Shown here in pieces: positions 40,846-49,966 of a DNA stretch of 64,000 bases; position 1 is the stretch's first letter, and every line of letters begins with the position of its first letter. Location: assembly GCF_016518545.1 (NCBI RefSeq), contig NZ_JACVTO010000023.1:25825-89824 (forward strand). Direction: 5' to 3'. Under the pieces are notes generated by a model. The model was given only the letters and a program-made list of their open reading frames with translations, searched no databases and was not told the DNA's origin. A program made the translations under genes and the position numbers. The stretch is from Pseudomonas sp. S30. GTDB taxonomy: Bacteria > Pseudomonadota > Gammaproteobacteria > Pseudomonadales > Pseudomonadaceae.

Positions 40846-43452
40846 ATGCACGAACAATACCAGCCCCGTGATGTAGAAGCCGCCGCCCAGACCTTCTGGG
40901 ACGAGCAACAATCGTTCGCTGTGACCGAACAGCCAGGCCAGGACACCTACTACTGCCTGTCGATGTTCCCGTACCCGAGCGGCAAGCTACACATGGGTCA
41001 CGTGCGCAACTACACCATCGGCGACGTCATCGCCCGCTACCAGCGCATGCTGGGCAAGAACGTCCTGCAGCCGATGGGCTGGGACGCCTTCGGCATGCCG
41101 GCGGAAAACGCCGCGATGAAGAACAACGTCGCGCCCGCCAAGTGGACCTACGAGAACATCGACTACATGAAGACCCAGCTCAAGAGCCTGGGTCTGGCCA
41201 TCGACTGGTCCCGCGAGGTCACCACCTGCAAGCCGGACTACTACCGCTGGGAACAGTGGCTGTTCACCCGCCTGTTCCAGAAAGGCGTGATCTATCGCAA
41301 GAACGGCACGGTCAACTGGGACCCGGCCGACCAGACCGTGCTGGCCAACGAGCAGGTCATCGACGGCCGCGGCTGGCGTTCCGGCGCGCTGATCGAGAAG
41401 CGCGAAATCCCGATGTACTACTTCCGCATCACCGACTACGCCGACGAGCTGCTGGAAAGCCTCGACGAGTTGCCGGGCTGGCCTGAGCAGGTCAAGACCA
41501 TGCAGCGCAACTGGATCGGCAAGTCGCGCGGCATGGAAGTGCAGTTCCCCTACGACCAGGCGAGCATCGGCCAGGCCGGCGCGCTGAAGGTCTTCACCAC
41601 CCGCCCCGACACGCTGATGGGCGCCACCTATGTCGCCGTCGCCGCCGAGCATCCGCTGGCCACCCAGGCCGCGCAGGGCAACCCGGCGCTGCAGGCATTC
41701 ATCGATGAATGCAAGAGCGGCAGCGTGGCCGAAGCCGACATGGCCACCCAGGAAAAGAAGGGCATGGCCACTTCCCTGCGGGTCGAACACCCGCTGACCG
41801 GCGAGAAGCTGCCGGTGTGGGTCGCCAACTATGTGCTCATGCACTACGGCGATGGCGCCGTCATGGCGGTGCCGGCCCATGACGAGCGCGATTTCGAATT
41901 CGCCCGCAAGTACGGCTTGCCGGTCAAGGCCGTGGTACGCACCCGCGTCGGCGACGAAGTCGGCGCCGAATGGGACGCCGCCTACGGCGAGCATGGCCAG
42001 CTGATCAACTCCGGTGAATTCGACGGCCTGGACTTCGCCGGCGCCTTCGACGCCATCGAAGCGGCCCTGCTGCGCAAGGACCTGGGCAAGTCGCGCACCC
42101 AGTTCCGCCTGCGCGACTGGGGCATCAGCCGCCAGCGCTACTGGGGCTGCCCGATCCCGATCATCCACTGCCCGTCGTGCGGCGACGTGCCGGTGCCGGA
42201 AGACCAGTTGCCGGTGCGCCTGCCCGAAGACGTGGTGCCCGACGGCGCCGGCTCGCCCCTGGCGCGCATGCCCGAGTTCTACGAGTGCACCTGCCCCACC
42301 TGCGGCAGCCCGGCCAAGCGCGAAACCGACACTATGGACACCTTCGTCGAGTCCTCCTGGTATTTCGCCCGCTACGCCTCGCCGCACTACGAGTCGGGCC
42401 TGGTCGATCCGAAAGCGGCCAACCACTGGCTGCCGGTGGATCAGTACATCGGCGGCATCGAGCACGCGATCCTGCACCTGCTGTACGCCCGCTTCTTCCA
42501 CAAGCTGATGCGCGACGAGGGCCTGGTCACCTCCAACGAGCCGTTCAAGAACCTGCTGACCCAGGGCATGGTCATCGCCGACACCTACTACCGCGTGGCC
42601 AGCAACGGCGGCAAGGACTGGTTCAACCCTGCCGATGTCGAGGTCGAGCGCGATGCCAAGGCCAAGATCGTCGGTGCGCGCCTGAAGAGCGACGGCCTGC
42701 CCGTGGAAATCGGCGGGACCGAGAAGATGTCCAAGTCCAAGAACAACGGCGTCGACCCGCAGGCCATGATCGACGCCTACGGCGCCGACACTTGCCGCCT
42801 GTTCATGATGTTCGCCTCGCCGCCGGACATGAGCCTGGAGTGGTCCGACTCGGGCGTCGAAGGCGCCAGTCGCTTCCTGCGCCGGGTCTGGCGTCTGGCC
42901 CAGGGGCATGTGGCCCAGGGCCTGCCAGGCCAGCTCGACACCGCGGCCCTGGACGATGCACAGAAGGTCATCCGCCGCGCCATCCACGCCGCGATCAAGC
43001 AGGCGGGTAACGACGTGGGCCAGTTCCACAAGTTCAACACCGCCATCGCCCAGGTGATGACCCTGATGAACGTCCTGGAAAAAGCTCCGCAGGCCAGCGC
43101 CCAGGACCGTACCCTGCTGCACGAAGGCCTCGAGGCGGTCACGCTGCTGCTGGCGCCGATCACCCCGCACCTGTGCCATGCCCTGTGGCAGGCGCTGGGT
43201 CACGACCAACCCGTGATCGACGCCGCCTGGCCGGAGGTGGACGAAGCCGCGCTGGTGCAAGACAGCCTCACCCTGGTGGTGCAGGTCAACGGCAAGCTGC
43301 GCGGGCAGGTCGAGATGCCGGCCAGCGCCAGCCGCGAAGACATCGAACAGGCCGCCCGCAACAACGAGAATGTCCTGCGCTTCATCGATGGCCTGACCAT
43401 CCGCAAGGTCATCGTCGTGCCGGGCAAGCTGGTCAACATCGTCGCCAACTGA
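40846..43452 (+). CDS. leuS: Leucyl-tRNA synthetase
   Basis: The 868-residue class I synthetase has the HIGH-type motif His49-Met-Gly-His52 and an editing domain (about 225-410, with TTRPDTLMGATYVAVAAEHP and the conserved GDGAVMAVPAHDERD). A zinc-like insert with CPSCGD and CPTCGS and the KMSKS motif EKMSKSKNNG follow, then an anticodon-binding C-terminus. Full length and intact. Confidence 0.99.
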   Translation: MHEQYQPRDVEAAAQTFWDEQQSFAVTEQPGQDTYYCLSMFPYPSGKLHMGHVRNYTIGDVIARYQRMLGKNVLQPMGWDAFGMPAENAAMKNNVAPAKWTYENIDYMKTQLKSLGLAIDWSREVTTCKPDYYRWEQWLFTRLFQKGVIYRKNGTVNWDPADQTVLANEQVIDGRGWRSGALIEKREIPMYYFRITDYADELLESLDELPGWPEQVKTMQRNWIGKSRGMEVQFPYDQASIGQAGALKVFTTRPDTLMGATYVAVAAEHPLATQAAQGNPALQAFIDECKSGSVAEADMATQEKKGMATSLRVEHPLTGEKLPVWVANYVLMHYGDGAVMAVPAHDERDFEFARKYGLPVKAVVRTRVGDEVGAEWDAAYGEHGQLINSGEFDGLDFAGAFDAIEAALLRKDLGKSRTQFRLRDWGISRQRYWGCPIPIIHCPSCGDVPVPEDQLPVRLPEDVVPDGAGSPLARMPEFYECTCPTCGSPAKRETDTMDTFVESSWYFARYASPHYESGLVDPKAANHWLPVDQYIGGIEHAILHLLYARFFHKLMRDEGLVTSNEPFKNLLTQGMVIADTYYRVASNGGKDWFNPADVEVERDAKAKIVGARLKSDGLPVEIGGTEKMSKSKNNGVDPQAMIDAYGADTCRLFMMFASPPDMSLEWSDSGVEGASRFLRRVWRLAQGHVAQGLPGQLDTAALDDAQKVIRRAIHAAIKQAGNDVGQFHKFNTAIAQVMTLMNVLEKAPQASAQDRTLLHEGLEAVTLLLAPITPHLCHALWQALGHDQPVIDAAWPEVDEAALVQDSLTLVVQVNGKLRGQVEMPASASREDIEQAARNNENVLRFIDGLTIRKVIVVPGKLVNIVAN

Positions 43453-43458
43453 TGGCAA

Positions 43459-43484
43459 CGCCCGCCCTGGCGACAGGGCGGGCG
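43459..43484 (+). terminator. Strong hairpin between leuS and lptE
   Basis: An 11-bp perfect stem (CGCCCGCCCTG/CAGGGCGGGCG, 43459-43469 with 43474-43484) is closed by a GCGA tetraloop. No T tract follows. It may attenuate transcription into lptE or stabilise the leuS 3' end. Confidence 0.65.
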
Positions 43485-43510
43485 GTACAGGCCCACAAGG
43501 GAGCAACACC

Positions 43511-44116
43511 ATGATCAAACGCAATCTGCTGGTTATTGGCCTGGCCGCGACGCTGGGCGCCTGCGGTTTCCAGCTGCGCGGTACCGGCACCAACGAGCTG
43601 GCCTTCAAGGAACTGGACCTGTCTGCGCGCAACGCTTACGGCGATACCGTCAAGCAGCTGCGCCAGTCGCTGCAGAACAGCGGTATCACGGTCTCCGCCG
43701 CCGCACCCTACAAGCTGGTGCTCACCAACGAGCAGGAGTCCCAGCGGGCCGCGACCTACAACGGTGGCAGCCGCTCGGCCGAATACGAACTCACCACCGT
43801 GCTCAACTATGCCGTACAGGGCCGTAACGACGCCGTGCTGCTGGAAGACAAGGTGGAAGTGCGCAAGGACTACGTCTACGACGGCAACAACATCTCCGGC
43901 TCGGCTCAGGAGTCGGTGCAGATCCGCAAGGAACTGCGCCGCGAACTGGTCCAGAGCATGATGGTCCGTCTGCAACAACTCACCCCTGCACAACTGGCGG
44001 ACCTGCAGCACAAAGCCGACGAGCGTGCCCGCGCCGAAGCCGAAGCACTGCGTGAAGCGCAGCGCGTGCAGGACAATACGCCCCAGCAATCGCCGATGGA
44101 AGTTCCGGCCAACTGA
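43511..44116 (+). CDS. lptE: LPS-assembly lipoprotein LptE
   Basis: The 201-residue outer-membrane lipoprotein has lipobox LGACG (Cys18 region) followed by FQLRGTG, the usual LptE start. An alpha/beta body and a Gln/Glu/Ala-rich C-terminal helix follow. It plugs LptD in the LPS translocon. It lies between leuS and holA as elsewhere in Pseudomonas. Confidence 0.95.
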   Translation: MIKRNLLVIGLAATLGACGFQLRGTGTNELAFKELDLSARNAYGDTVKQLRQSLQNSGITVSAAAPYKLVLTNEQESQRAATYNGGSRSAEYELTTVLNYAVQGRNDAVLLEDKVEVRKDYVYDGNNISGSAQESVQIRKELRRELVQSMMVRLQQLTPAQLADLQHKADERARAEAEALREAQRVQDNTPQQSPMEVPAN

Positions 44117-44122
44117 GCCAGC

Positions 44123-44142
44123 AGGGGCACCCCGGTGCCCCT
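44123..44142 (+). terminator. Stem-loop between lptE and holA
   Basis: AGGGGCAC/GTGCCCCT (8 bp) with a CCCG loop is followed by TT then CCC. It lies 6 bases after the lptE stop and 9 before holA; a partial terminator is likely. Confidence 0.6.
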
Positions 44143-44151
44143 TTCCCGCCC

Positions 44152-45189
44152 ATGAAGCTATCTGCTGCCCAACTCAACAAGCACCTGCAAGGTGGCCTCG
44201 CGCCGGTCTACGTAGTCAGCGGCGACGACCCGCTGCTGTGCCAGGAAGCGGCCGATGCCATCCGCAGCGCCGCTCGCCAGCAGGGCTTCGATGAGCGCCA
44301 GGTGTTCAGCGCCGACGCCAATTTCGACTGGGGCAGCCTGCTGCAGGCTGGCGCCAGCCTTTCGCTGTTCGCCCAGCGCCGCCTGCTCGAACTGCGCTTG
44401 CCCTCGGGCAAGCCGGGCGACAAGGGCGCAGCGGCACTGATCGAATACTGCGCACGGCCCGCCGAAGACACGCTGTTGCTGATCAGCCTGCCCAAGCTCG
44501 ACGGCAGCGCCCAGAAAACCAAGTGGGGCAAGGCGCTGGTCGAGGGCTCACAGTGTCAGTTCATTCAGATCTGGCCGGTCGACGCTCAGCAACTGCCGCA
44601 GTGGATCAACCAGCGACTGTCCCAGGCCGGTCTGTCGGCACAGCGCGACGCCCTCGACCTGATCGCCACTCGCGTGGAAGGAAATCTGCTCGCCGCCGCC
44701 CAGGAAATCGAAAAGCTCAAGCTACTGGCCGACGGCAAGCAGATAACCGTCGAAACGGTGCAGGCCGCGGTGGCCGACAGCGCACGTTTCGATGTGTTCG
44801 GGCTGGTCGATGCGATCCTCAACGGCGAAGCGGTGCATGCTCTGCGCATGCTCGAAGGGTTGCGCGGCGAAGGGGTGGAGCCACCCGTGATTCTCTGGGC
44901 ACTGGCGCGGGAATTGCGGCTGCTGGCGAGCCTCGCCCAGCAATTCAGCCAGGGCGTGCCCCTGGACAAGGCCTTCAGCCAGGCCAGGCCGCCGGTATGG
45001 GACAAGCGCCGGCCTCTGGTGAGCAAGGCCTTGCAGCGCCTGTCGGCGCAGCGCTGGACCCAGCTGTTGCAGGATGCACAGCGTATCGACGCGCAGATCA
45101 AGGGCCAGGCCGACGGCTCGCCATGGACCAGCCTGACGCGCCTCACGCTGCTGATGGCCGGCCAGCGGATCCACCTGCCTCCCTTGTGA
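44152..45189 (+). CDS. holA: DNA polymerase III delta subunit
   Basis: The 345-residue clamp-loader delta subunit opens the beta clamp. It has the N-terminal segment VYVVSGDDPLLCQEAADAIR, ARFDVFGLVDAILNGEAVHALRMLEGLRGEGVEPPVILWALARELR in domain III, and a helical C-terminus. Length is standard. It starts 35 bases after lptE. Confidence 0.96.
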   Translation: MKLSAAQLNKHLQGGLAPVYVVSGDDPLLCQEAADAIRSAARQQGFDERQVFSADANFDWGSLLQAGASLSLFAQRRLLELRLPSGKPGDKGAAALIEYCARPAEDTLLLISLPKLDGSAQKTKWGKALVEGSQCQFIQIWPVDAQQLPQWINQRLSQAGLSAQRDALDLIATRVEGNLLAAAQEIEKLKLLADGKQITVETVQAAVADSARFDVFGLVDAILNGEAVHALRMLEGLRGEGVEPPVILWALARELRLLASLAQQFSQGVPLDKAFSQARPPVWDKRRPLVSKALQRLSAQRWTQLLQDAQRIDAQIKGQADGSPWTSLTRLTLLMAGQRIHLPPL

Positions 45190-45286
45190 TCGCGCGCGGT
45201 CCACGGGCCATAAACACATTCAATTGGCCCAGGTGCGCAATGGTCTTTACAGTGCGCCGCGAAAGCCACCCCATCGGGAATCCGCC

Positions 45287-45451
45287 ATGAGCAAGAAGCC
45301 GAAGAAGCACGGCCCGAACAAGGCCAAGTCGATCGTCGCCCAACCGCTGTTCCGTTGCCGACAGGAACGACCGGACAAGGGCAAGGGCAGCTACCGCCGC
45401 GAAGCCTTCCAATCACGAGATTGGGAGGCTTCTTGCTTTCTGGCCGCCTGA
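45287..45451 (+). CDS. arfA: Alternative ribosome-rescue factor ArfA
   Basis: The 54-codon gene encodes the ArfA signature: basic N-terminus, QPLFRCRQERPDKGKGSYRREAF, then DWEAS. ArfA recruits RF2 to release ribosomes stalled on mRNAs lacking a stop codon when trans-translation fails. The ATG at 45287 gives the usual MSKKPKKHGPNKAK start. A 13-bp hairpin lies inside the coding region before the stop, as in E. coli, where it yields truncated nonstop arfA mRNA that tmRNA normally destroys. Confidence 0.93.
   Translation: MSKKPKKHGPNKAKSIVAQPLFRCRQERPDKGKGSYRREAFQSRDWEASCFLAA
45401..45432 (+). terminator. Hairpin inside the arfA coding region
   Basis: GAAGCCTTCCAAT at 45401-45413 pairs with ATTGGGAGGCTTC at 45420-45432 (13 pairs, one G-U; loop of 6), followed by TTGCTTTC. 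It lies 17 bases before the arfA stop and can act as an intrinsic terminator or RNase III site. Confidence 0.85.
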
Positions 45452-45505
45452 AAAAGCCGCAGTCATGATATGGTCGGCACTTGAACTGCAAACCTGGATC
45501 TGTGC

Positions 45506-46816
45506 ATGTCCTTCAGTCTTTCCCAGCGCTGGCAACCCCGCCAGCTGATCGCCGCGTCCAGCTTCATCCTGCTCGTCGCCTGTGCGGAAAAACCCACTGC
45601 CGCCGATGCCCTGCCCCTCACGCCAGCCCAGCCCACGCCCACTGTCAGCCTGCCGACCCAGGTGCCGGACACCTCGGGCGATATCCAGCCTTTGCAGACC
45701 TTCGCCCAATGGCAAGCGAGTTTCCGTGAGCAGGCCCTGCAAGCCGGTATCACCGCCGCGACATTCGACCGGGCGTTTCTCGGGGTCACCCCCGATATGG
45801 ATGTGATCAAGGCCGACCGCAGCCAACCAGAGTTCAGCCGACCGGTGTGGGAATACCTGGACGGCGCCCTGTCGCCGCTGCGGGTACGCAACGGCAAGCG
45901 ACTGCTGGAGCAGAACGCCGAGCTGCTGGAGCGTATCGAACAGCGCTATGGCGTCGACCGGCAGGTACTGGTGGCGGTCTGGGGCATGGAGAGCAACTTC
46001 GGCCAGTTCCAGGGCAACAAGTCGGTGATCCGCTCGCTGGCCACCCTGGCCTACGAGGGGCGCCGTCCGACCTTCGCCCAGGACCAGTTGATCGCCGCCT
46101 TGCAGATCCTGCAGAACGGCGACATCCAGCCCGAAGCCATGCGCGGCTCGTGGGCAGGCGCCATGGGCCAGACCCAGTTCATCCCCACCACCTACAATAC
46201 CCACGCCGTGGACTTCGACGGCGACGGTCGCCGGGACATCTGGAACAGCACACCCGATGCCCTGGCCTCCACTGCGCACTATCTGCAAAGCTCGGGCTGG
46301 AAACGCGGACAGCCGTGGGGCTTCGAGGTCCAGGTGCCAGCCGGCTTCGACTACTGGCTGGCCGATGGCGCGCAACGCAAGCCCGTCAGCGAGTGGCTGG
46401 GCCTGGGCGTGAAGCTGCCAACCGGCACGCAATTGCCCGCTGGCAGCAACCAGCTGCCGGCCGCCCTGTTGCTGCCAGCAGGCGCTCGGGGTCCGGCGTT
46501 CCTGGTACTGGACAACTTCCGGGCCATTCTGAAGTACAACAATTCCTCGTCCTACGCCCTGGCGGTGAGCCTGCTGGGCGATCGCTTCTCCGGCTGGGGC
46601 TTCATCGCCGGGGCCTGGCCCAAGGACGATCTGCCGCTGAGTCGCAGCGAGCGCGTCGAGCTGCAGAACCTGCTCAATGGTCGCGGATACGACGCCGGCA
46701 ATGCCGACGGAATCATAGGCGCCAACACGCGCAAGGCGATTCGCACCGCGCAGCAGAGCCTGGGCTGGCCGGCCGACGGCTACGCAACGCACAAGCTGCT
46801 GGAGAGTCTGCGCTAG
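45506..46816 (+). CDS. Lytic murein transglycosylase (MltB family) with PG-binding domain
   Basis: The 436-residue lipoprotein has lipobox LLVAC (Cys26) and an SLT_2/MltB domain with catalytic Glu162 in WGMESNFGQFQG, plus GAMGQTQFIPTTY and AVDFDGDGRRDIW. A C-terminal peptidoglycan-binding domain (about 375-436, LQNLLNGRGYDAGNADGIIGANTRKAI) follows. It cleaves glycan strands to anhydro-muropeptides. It is a second MltB-type enzyme besides the one at 52373. Confidence 0.94.
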   Translation: MSFSLSQRWQPRQLIAASSFILLVACAEKPTAADALPLTPAQPTPTVSLPTQVPDTSGDIQPLQTFAQWQASFREQALQAGITAATFDRAFLGVTPDMDVIKADRSQPEFSRPVWEYLDGALSPLRVRNGKRLLEQNAELLERIEQRYGVDRQVLVAVWGMESNFGQFQGNKSVIRSLATLAYEGRRPTFAQDQLIAALQILQNGDIQPEAMRGSWAGAMGQTQFIPTTYNTHAVDFDGDGRRDIWNSTPDALASTAHYLQSSGWKRGQPWGFEVQVPAGFDYWLADGAQRKPVSEWLGLGVKLPTGTQLPAGSNQLPAALLLPAGARGPAFLVLDNFRAILKYNNSSSYALAVSLLGDRFSGWGFIAGAWPKDDLPLSRSERVELQNLLNGRGYDAGNADGIIGANTRKAIRTAQQSLGWPADGYATHKLLESLR

Positions 46817-46900
46817 CCGTACCGACTCCCGGCAGCTCCAGGCAGGAGCGGCGGCTCGCCGATGCTTAGAAATCGGTCGGCGGGCCGCTTGTGGACGGGC

Positions 46901-47845
46901 TCAGGCGGTGCCAGCGAACAACGACTGCACGAGCACCACCCGCCGTGCATCGGCATCCAGCTGCACGCGCGCGCCCAGCGGCAAGCAGACGTTGGGATCG
47001 CTGTGACCGCTGCGCCAGCCGGCCAGGACGGGCACGTTCAACGGGCCGAAAATATCCCGCAGCAGCGGCTGCAGCGCGCCCACGGTGATGCCGGCGAAGT
47101 CTCCAGCCAGTACCCCTCTCACCCCTTCCAGCTTGCCTGCCAGACGCAGTTGGGTCAGCAGACGGTCCACCCGATACAGCGGTTCATTGACGTCCTCGAT
47201 GAACAGAATGCTGTCGTGGGAATCGATTTCCGCTGGCGTGTCCAGGGTGGCCCCCAGCATCGACAGATTGCCGCCAACCAGACGACCGCTGGCCCTGCCC
47301 CCTGATACGGTGGTCAAGGCAAAGCCTGCCGGGTGCTCGATGGCATCGCCTGGCCCGCGCTCACCGTGCAACTGCCCGAGCAGCGAACCGACGGTGGGCT
47401 CGAGTTTGTGGCCCAGCAGATCGGCGTTGAGCATGCCGCCGTGGAAGGTGACGAAGCCTGCATGACGCGCGATGGCCGTGTGCAGCGCGGTGATGTCGCT
47501 GTAACCGATCAGCGGTTTGGGATGCCGACCGATCAGCGCGAAGTCCAGCCGGTCGAGCAGGCGCATGCTGCCATAGCCGCCACGCATGCACAGGATGGCG
47601 TCGATTTCGGGATCGGCGAACGCCTCCTGCAGATCCCGTGCGCGCTGCTGGTCACTGCCGGCCAGGTAGCCGTCCGACTGCAAGGCTCCCGGGTAGATTC
47701 GGCAGCCATAGCCGCGGCTTTCGAACCAGGCCGTGGCCTTTTGCGTATCCAGCCGCGCCGGCCCCGCTGGCGCGACGATGGCGAACCGCGCGCCCTTGTC
47801 CAATGCCTTGGGCAACATCGCTGCGAGGGTGTCACTGGGTTGCAT
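46901..47845 (-). CDS. ldcA: Muramoyltetrapeptide (LD-) carboxypeptidase, S66 family
   Basis: The 314-residue serine peptidase has the IVAPAGPA start strand, AILCMRGGYGSMRLLDRLD, and GYSDITALH near the nucleophile, with FIEDVNEPLYRVDRLLTQLRLAGKLEGVRGVL downstream. It removes the terminal D-Ala from murein tetrapeptides in recycling. The start at 47845 or a Met 27 bases later are both possible. It is next to other wall enzymes. Confidence 0.92.
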   Translation of the reverse strand: MQPSDTLAAMLPKALDKGARFAIVAPAGPARLDTQKATAWFESRGYGCRIYPGALQSDGYLAGSDQQRARDLQEAFADPEIDAILCMRGGYGSMRLLDRLDFALIGRHPKPLIGYSDITALHTAIARHAGFVTFHGGMLNADLLGHKLEPTVGSLLGQLHGERGPGDAIEHPAGFALTTVSGGRASGRLVGGNLSMLGATLDTPAEIDSHDSILFIEDVNEPLYRVDRLLTQLRLAGKLEGVRGVLAGDFAGITVGALQPLLRDIFGPLNVPVLAGWRSGHSDPNVCLPLGARVQLDADARRVVLVQSLFAGTA

Positions 47846-47949
47846 GAGCCATCTCCATTACGCTTGAAGCCGGCAGCATGCCATGCGCCGCGCAAAAAAA
47901 TACCGATACTGCTTCCCAGCGAGTATCGGCATGTGTGCAACGCTGGCGG

Positions 47950-48966
47950 TCAGAGCTTGATCCTGGCCTCGTGCGCCTGCTGGTCGGCGTGGTAGGAGGA
48001 ACGCACCAGCGGCCCGGAGGCCACGTTCTTGAAGCCCATCCGATAGCCCTCTTCGGCGAACCAGGCGAAGGTATCAGGGTGCACGAAGCGCTGCACCGGC
48101 AAGTGGCTGCGCGACGGTTGCAGGTACTGGCCGAGGGTCAGCATATCGATCTCGTGCTCGCGCATGCGCTTCATCACTTCGATCACTTCCTCGTCGGTCT
48201 CGCCCAGGCCGAGCATCAAGCCGGATTTGGTCGGCACGTGGGGGACCAGCTTCTTGAATTTCTGCAGCAGGTCCAGCGACCAGTCGTAGTCCGAGCCGGG
48301 ACGCGCCGCCTTGTACAGGCGTGGCACGGTTTCCAGGTTGTGGTTGAACACATCGGGTGGCGTCTGCGCGGTGATCTCCAGCGCCACGTCCATGCGACCA
48401 CGGTAATCCGGGACCAGGGTTTCGAGCTGTACGCCCGGCGACAGCGCGCGGATCTCGCGGATGCAGTCGGCGAAATGCTGGGCGCCGCCGTCGCGCAGGT
48501 CGTCGCGGTCGACCGAGGTGATCACCACGTACTTCAGGCGCAGGTCGGCGATGGCCACGGCCAGGTTTTTCGGCTCGTCCACATCCAGCGGCTTCGGACG
48601 ACCGTGACCGACGTCGCAGAACGGGCAACGACGGGTGCAGATGTCACCCATGATCATGAAGGTAGCCGTGCCACCGGAGAAGCACTCGCCCAGGTTCGGG
48701 CAAGAAGCCTCTTCGCACACGCTGTGCAACTTGTGCTTGCGCAGCAGCTGCTTGATACGGTCGACCTCGGGCGATACCGGAATGCGCACGCGGATCCAGT
48801 CGGGCTTTTTCGGCAGCTCGTCGGTGGGGATGATCTTCACCGGGATACGGGCGACCTTCTCGGCGCCCCGCAGCTTGACGCCGGCTTCGACCTTCTTCGG
48901 CGCAGGGCGGGGCGTGACGTCTTGCGTCGGGATCAGGTTCGGCACGGCTTCTTGCACAGTTGTCAT
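47950..48966 (-). CDS. lipA: Lipoyl synthase
   Basis: The 338-residue radical SAM enzyme inserts sulfur into octanoyl groups. It has the auxiliary cluster Cys set in CEEASCPNLGEC and the radical SAM motif CTRRCPFC, then the RSSYHAD C-terminal Ser motif. It follows lipB by 2 bases. Confidence 0.98.
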   Translation of the reverse strand: MTTVQEAVPNLIPTQDVTPRPAPKKVEAGVKLRGAEKVARIPVKIIPTDELPKKPDWIRVRIPVSPEVDRIKQLLRKHKLHSVCEEASCPNLGECFSGGTATFMIMGDICTRRCPFCDVGHGRPKPLDVDEPKNLAVAIADLRLKYVVITSVDRDDLRDGGAQHFADCIREIRALSPGVQLETLVPDYRGRMDVALEITAQTPPDVFNHNLETVPRLYKAARPGSDYDWSLDLLQKFKKLVPHVPTKSGLMLGLGETDEEVIEVMKRMREHEIDMLTLGQYLQPSRSHLPVQRFVHPDTFAWFAEEGYRMGFKNVASGPLVRSSYHADQQAHEARIKL

Positions 48967-48968
48967 AT

Positions 48969-49619
48969 TCAGTCGATTCCGCCCGTCAGGGTCGTCTGCT
49001 CAGCGTAGTCGAGGTGCCTGACCAGCTGTTCGCGCAGCCTTGTCCTGACCTCGTCGAGTTCGATCGGGCCTGTGTGGTCGCGCAGCTGGGTCATGGCCAG
49101 CCCCGCGTACCCGCAGGGGTTGATGCGGCGAAACGGCGACAGGTCCATGTCGACGTTCAGGGCCAGGCCGTGAAACGCACAACCGTTACGGATGCGCAGG
49201 CCCAGCGAAGCGATCTTGGCGCCATCCACGTACACACCCGGCGCATCGGGCTTGGCGGCGGCCTGGACACCATAGCTGGCCAGCAGGGCCACCAGGCTGT
49301 TTTCCAGACGACTGACCAGCTCGCGAACGCCGATACCGAGGCGACGTACGTCCAGCAGCACGTAGGCCACCAGCTGCCCCGGACCATGATAGGTCACCTG
49401 GCCGCCCCGTTCGGTCTGCACCACCGGGATGTCACCGGTCAGCATCAGGTGCTCGGGCTTGCCTGCCTGGCCCTGGGTGAACACCGGCAGGTGCTCGACC
49501 AGCCAGACTTCGTCGGGCGCATCGGCCGAACGTCGCCCGGTGAAGCGGCGCATGGCCTCCAGCACCGGTTCGTACGGTTGCAGGCCAAGCTCGCGAAAGC
49601 CCAGGCACGCGGGCATCAC
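48969..49619 (-). CDS. lipB: Octanoyltransferase
   Basis: The 216-residue enzyme moves octanoate from ACP to lipoyl domains. Motifs are RGGQVTYHGPGQLVAYVLLDVRR and the catalytic Lys/Cys segments GAKIASLGLRIRNGCAFHG and INPCGYAGLAMTQL. It overlaps the ybeD stop by 4 bases. Confidence 0.98.
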   Translation of the reverse strand: MMPACLGFRELGLQPYEPVLEAMRRFTGRRSADAPDEVWLVEHLPVFTQGQAGKPEHLMLTGDIPVVQTERGGQVTYHGPGQLVAYVLLDVRRLGIGVRELVSRLENSLVALLASYGVQAAAKPDAPGVYVDGAKIASLGLRIRNGCAFHGLALNVDMDLSPFRRINPCGYAGLAMTQLRDHTGPIELDEVRTRLREQLVRHLDYAEQTTLTGGID

Positions 49620-49891
49620 AGTACCATTTTCACGATGCCGGTGGCACGCAGGGCGCTGTTGATGTCCTGCAACTGGTCCTCGCTGGTGGCGACGATGTGC
49701 AGTTGCACGGTGGTGTACTTGCCTTCCTTGCTCTGGCGCTCGGCCAGGGTGCTCATGTCCACCTCGGCATACTTCTTGAGGATCTCGATGACGGTGTCGC
49801 TGAAACCGACACCGGTATCGCCGATCACCTTGATCGGATAGTCCTCGCAGGGAAATTCGATTTTGTGCGACTTGACGTCAGCATCGCTCAT
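49616..49891 (-). CDS. ybeD: YbeD/DUF493 small protein
   Basis: The 91-residue protein has an ACT-like fold: IEFPCEDYPIKVIGDTGVGFSDTVIEIL, then YTTVQLHIVATSEDQLQDINSALRAT. It is linked with lipoate genes but its role is unclear. The start at 49891 (MSDADVKSHK) is preferred to an upstream Met that would run through a terminator hairpin. Confidence 0.93.
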   Translation of the reverse strand: MSDADVKSHKIEFPCEDYPIKVIGDTGVGFSDTVIEILKKYAEVDMSTLAERQSKEGKYTTVQLHIVATSEDQLQDINSALRATGIVKMVL

Positions 49892-49925
49892 GGCGGATAC
49901 GCCCTCGTAAGGCGTGGCAACAACG

Positions 49926-49953
49926 ATGCCCCCGGGCGCGCGCTCGGGGGCAT
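49926..49953 (-). terminator. Terminator between dacA and ybeD
   Basis: ATGCCCCCG/CGGGGGCAT (9 bp, 49926-49934 with 49945-49953, loop 10). On the minus strand the following bases are T-rich (TCGTTGTT). It lies 14 bases after the dacA stop. Confidence 0.72.
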
Positions 49954-49966
49954 GGCAGGTCACGGA

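Noticed and set aside
40987..43632. Minus-strand open frame of 881 codons
   Set aside because: It is antisense to the intact leuS gene and has no recognisable domain.
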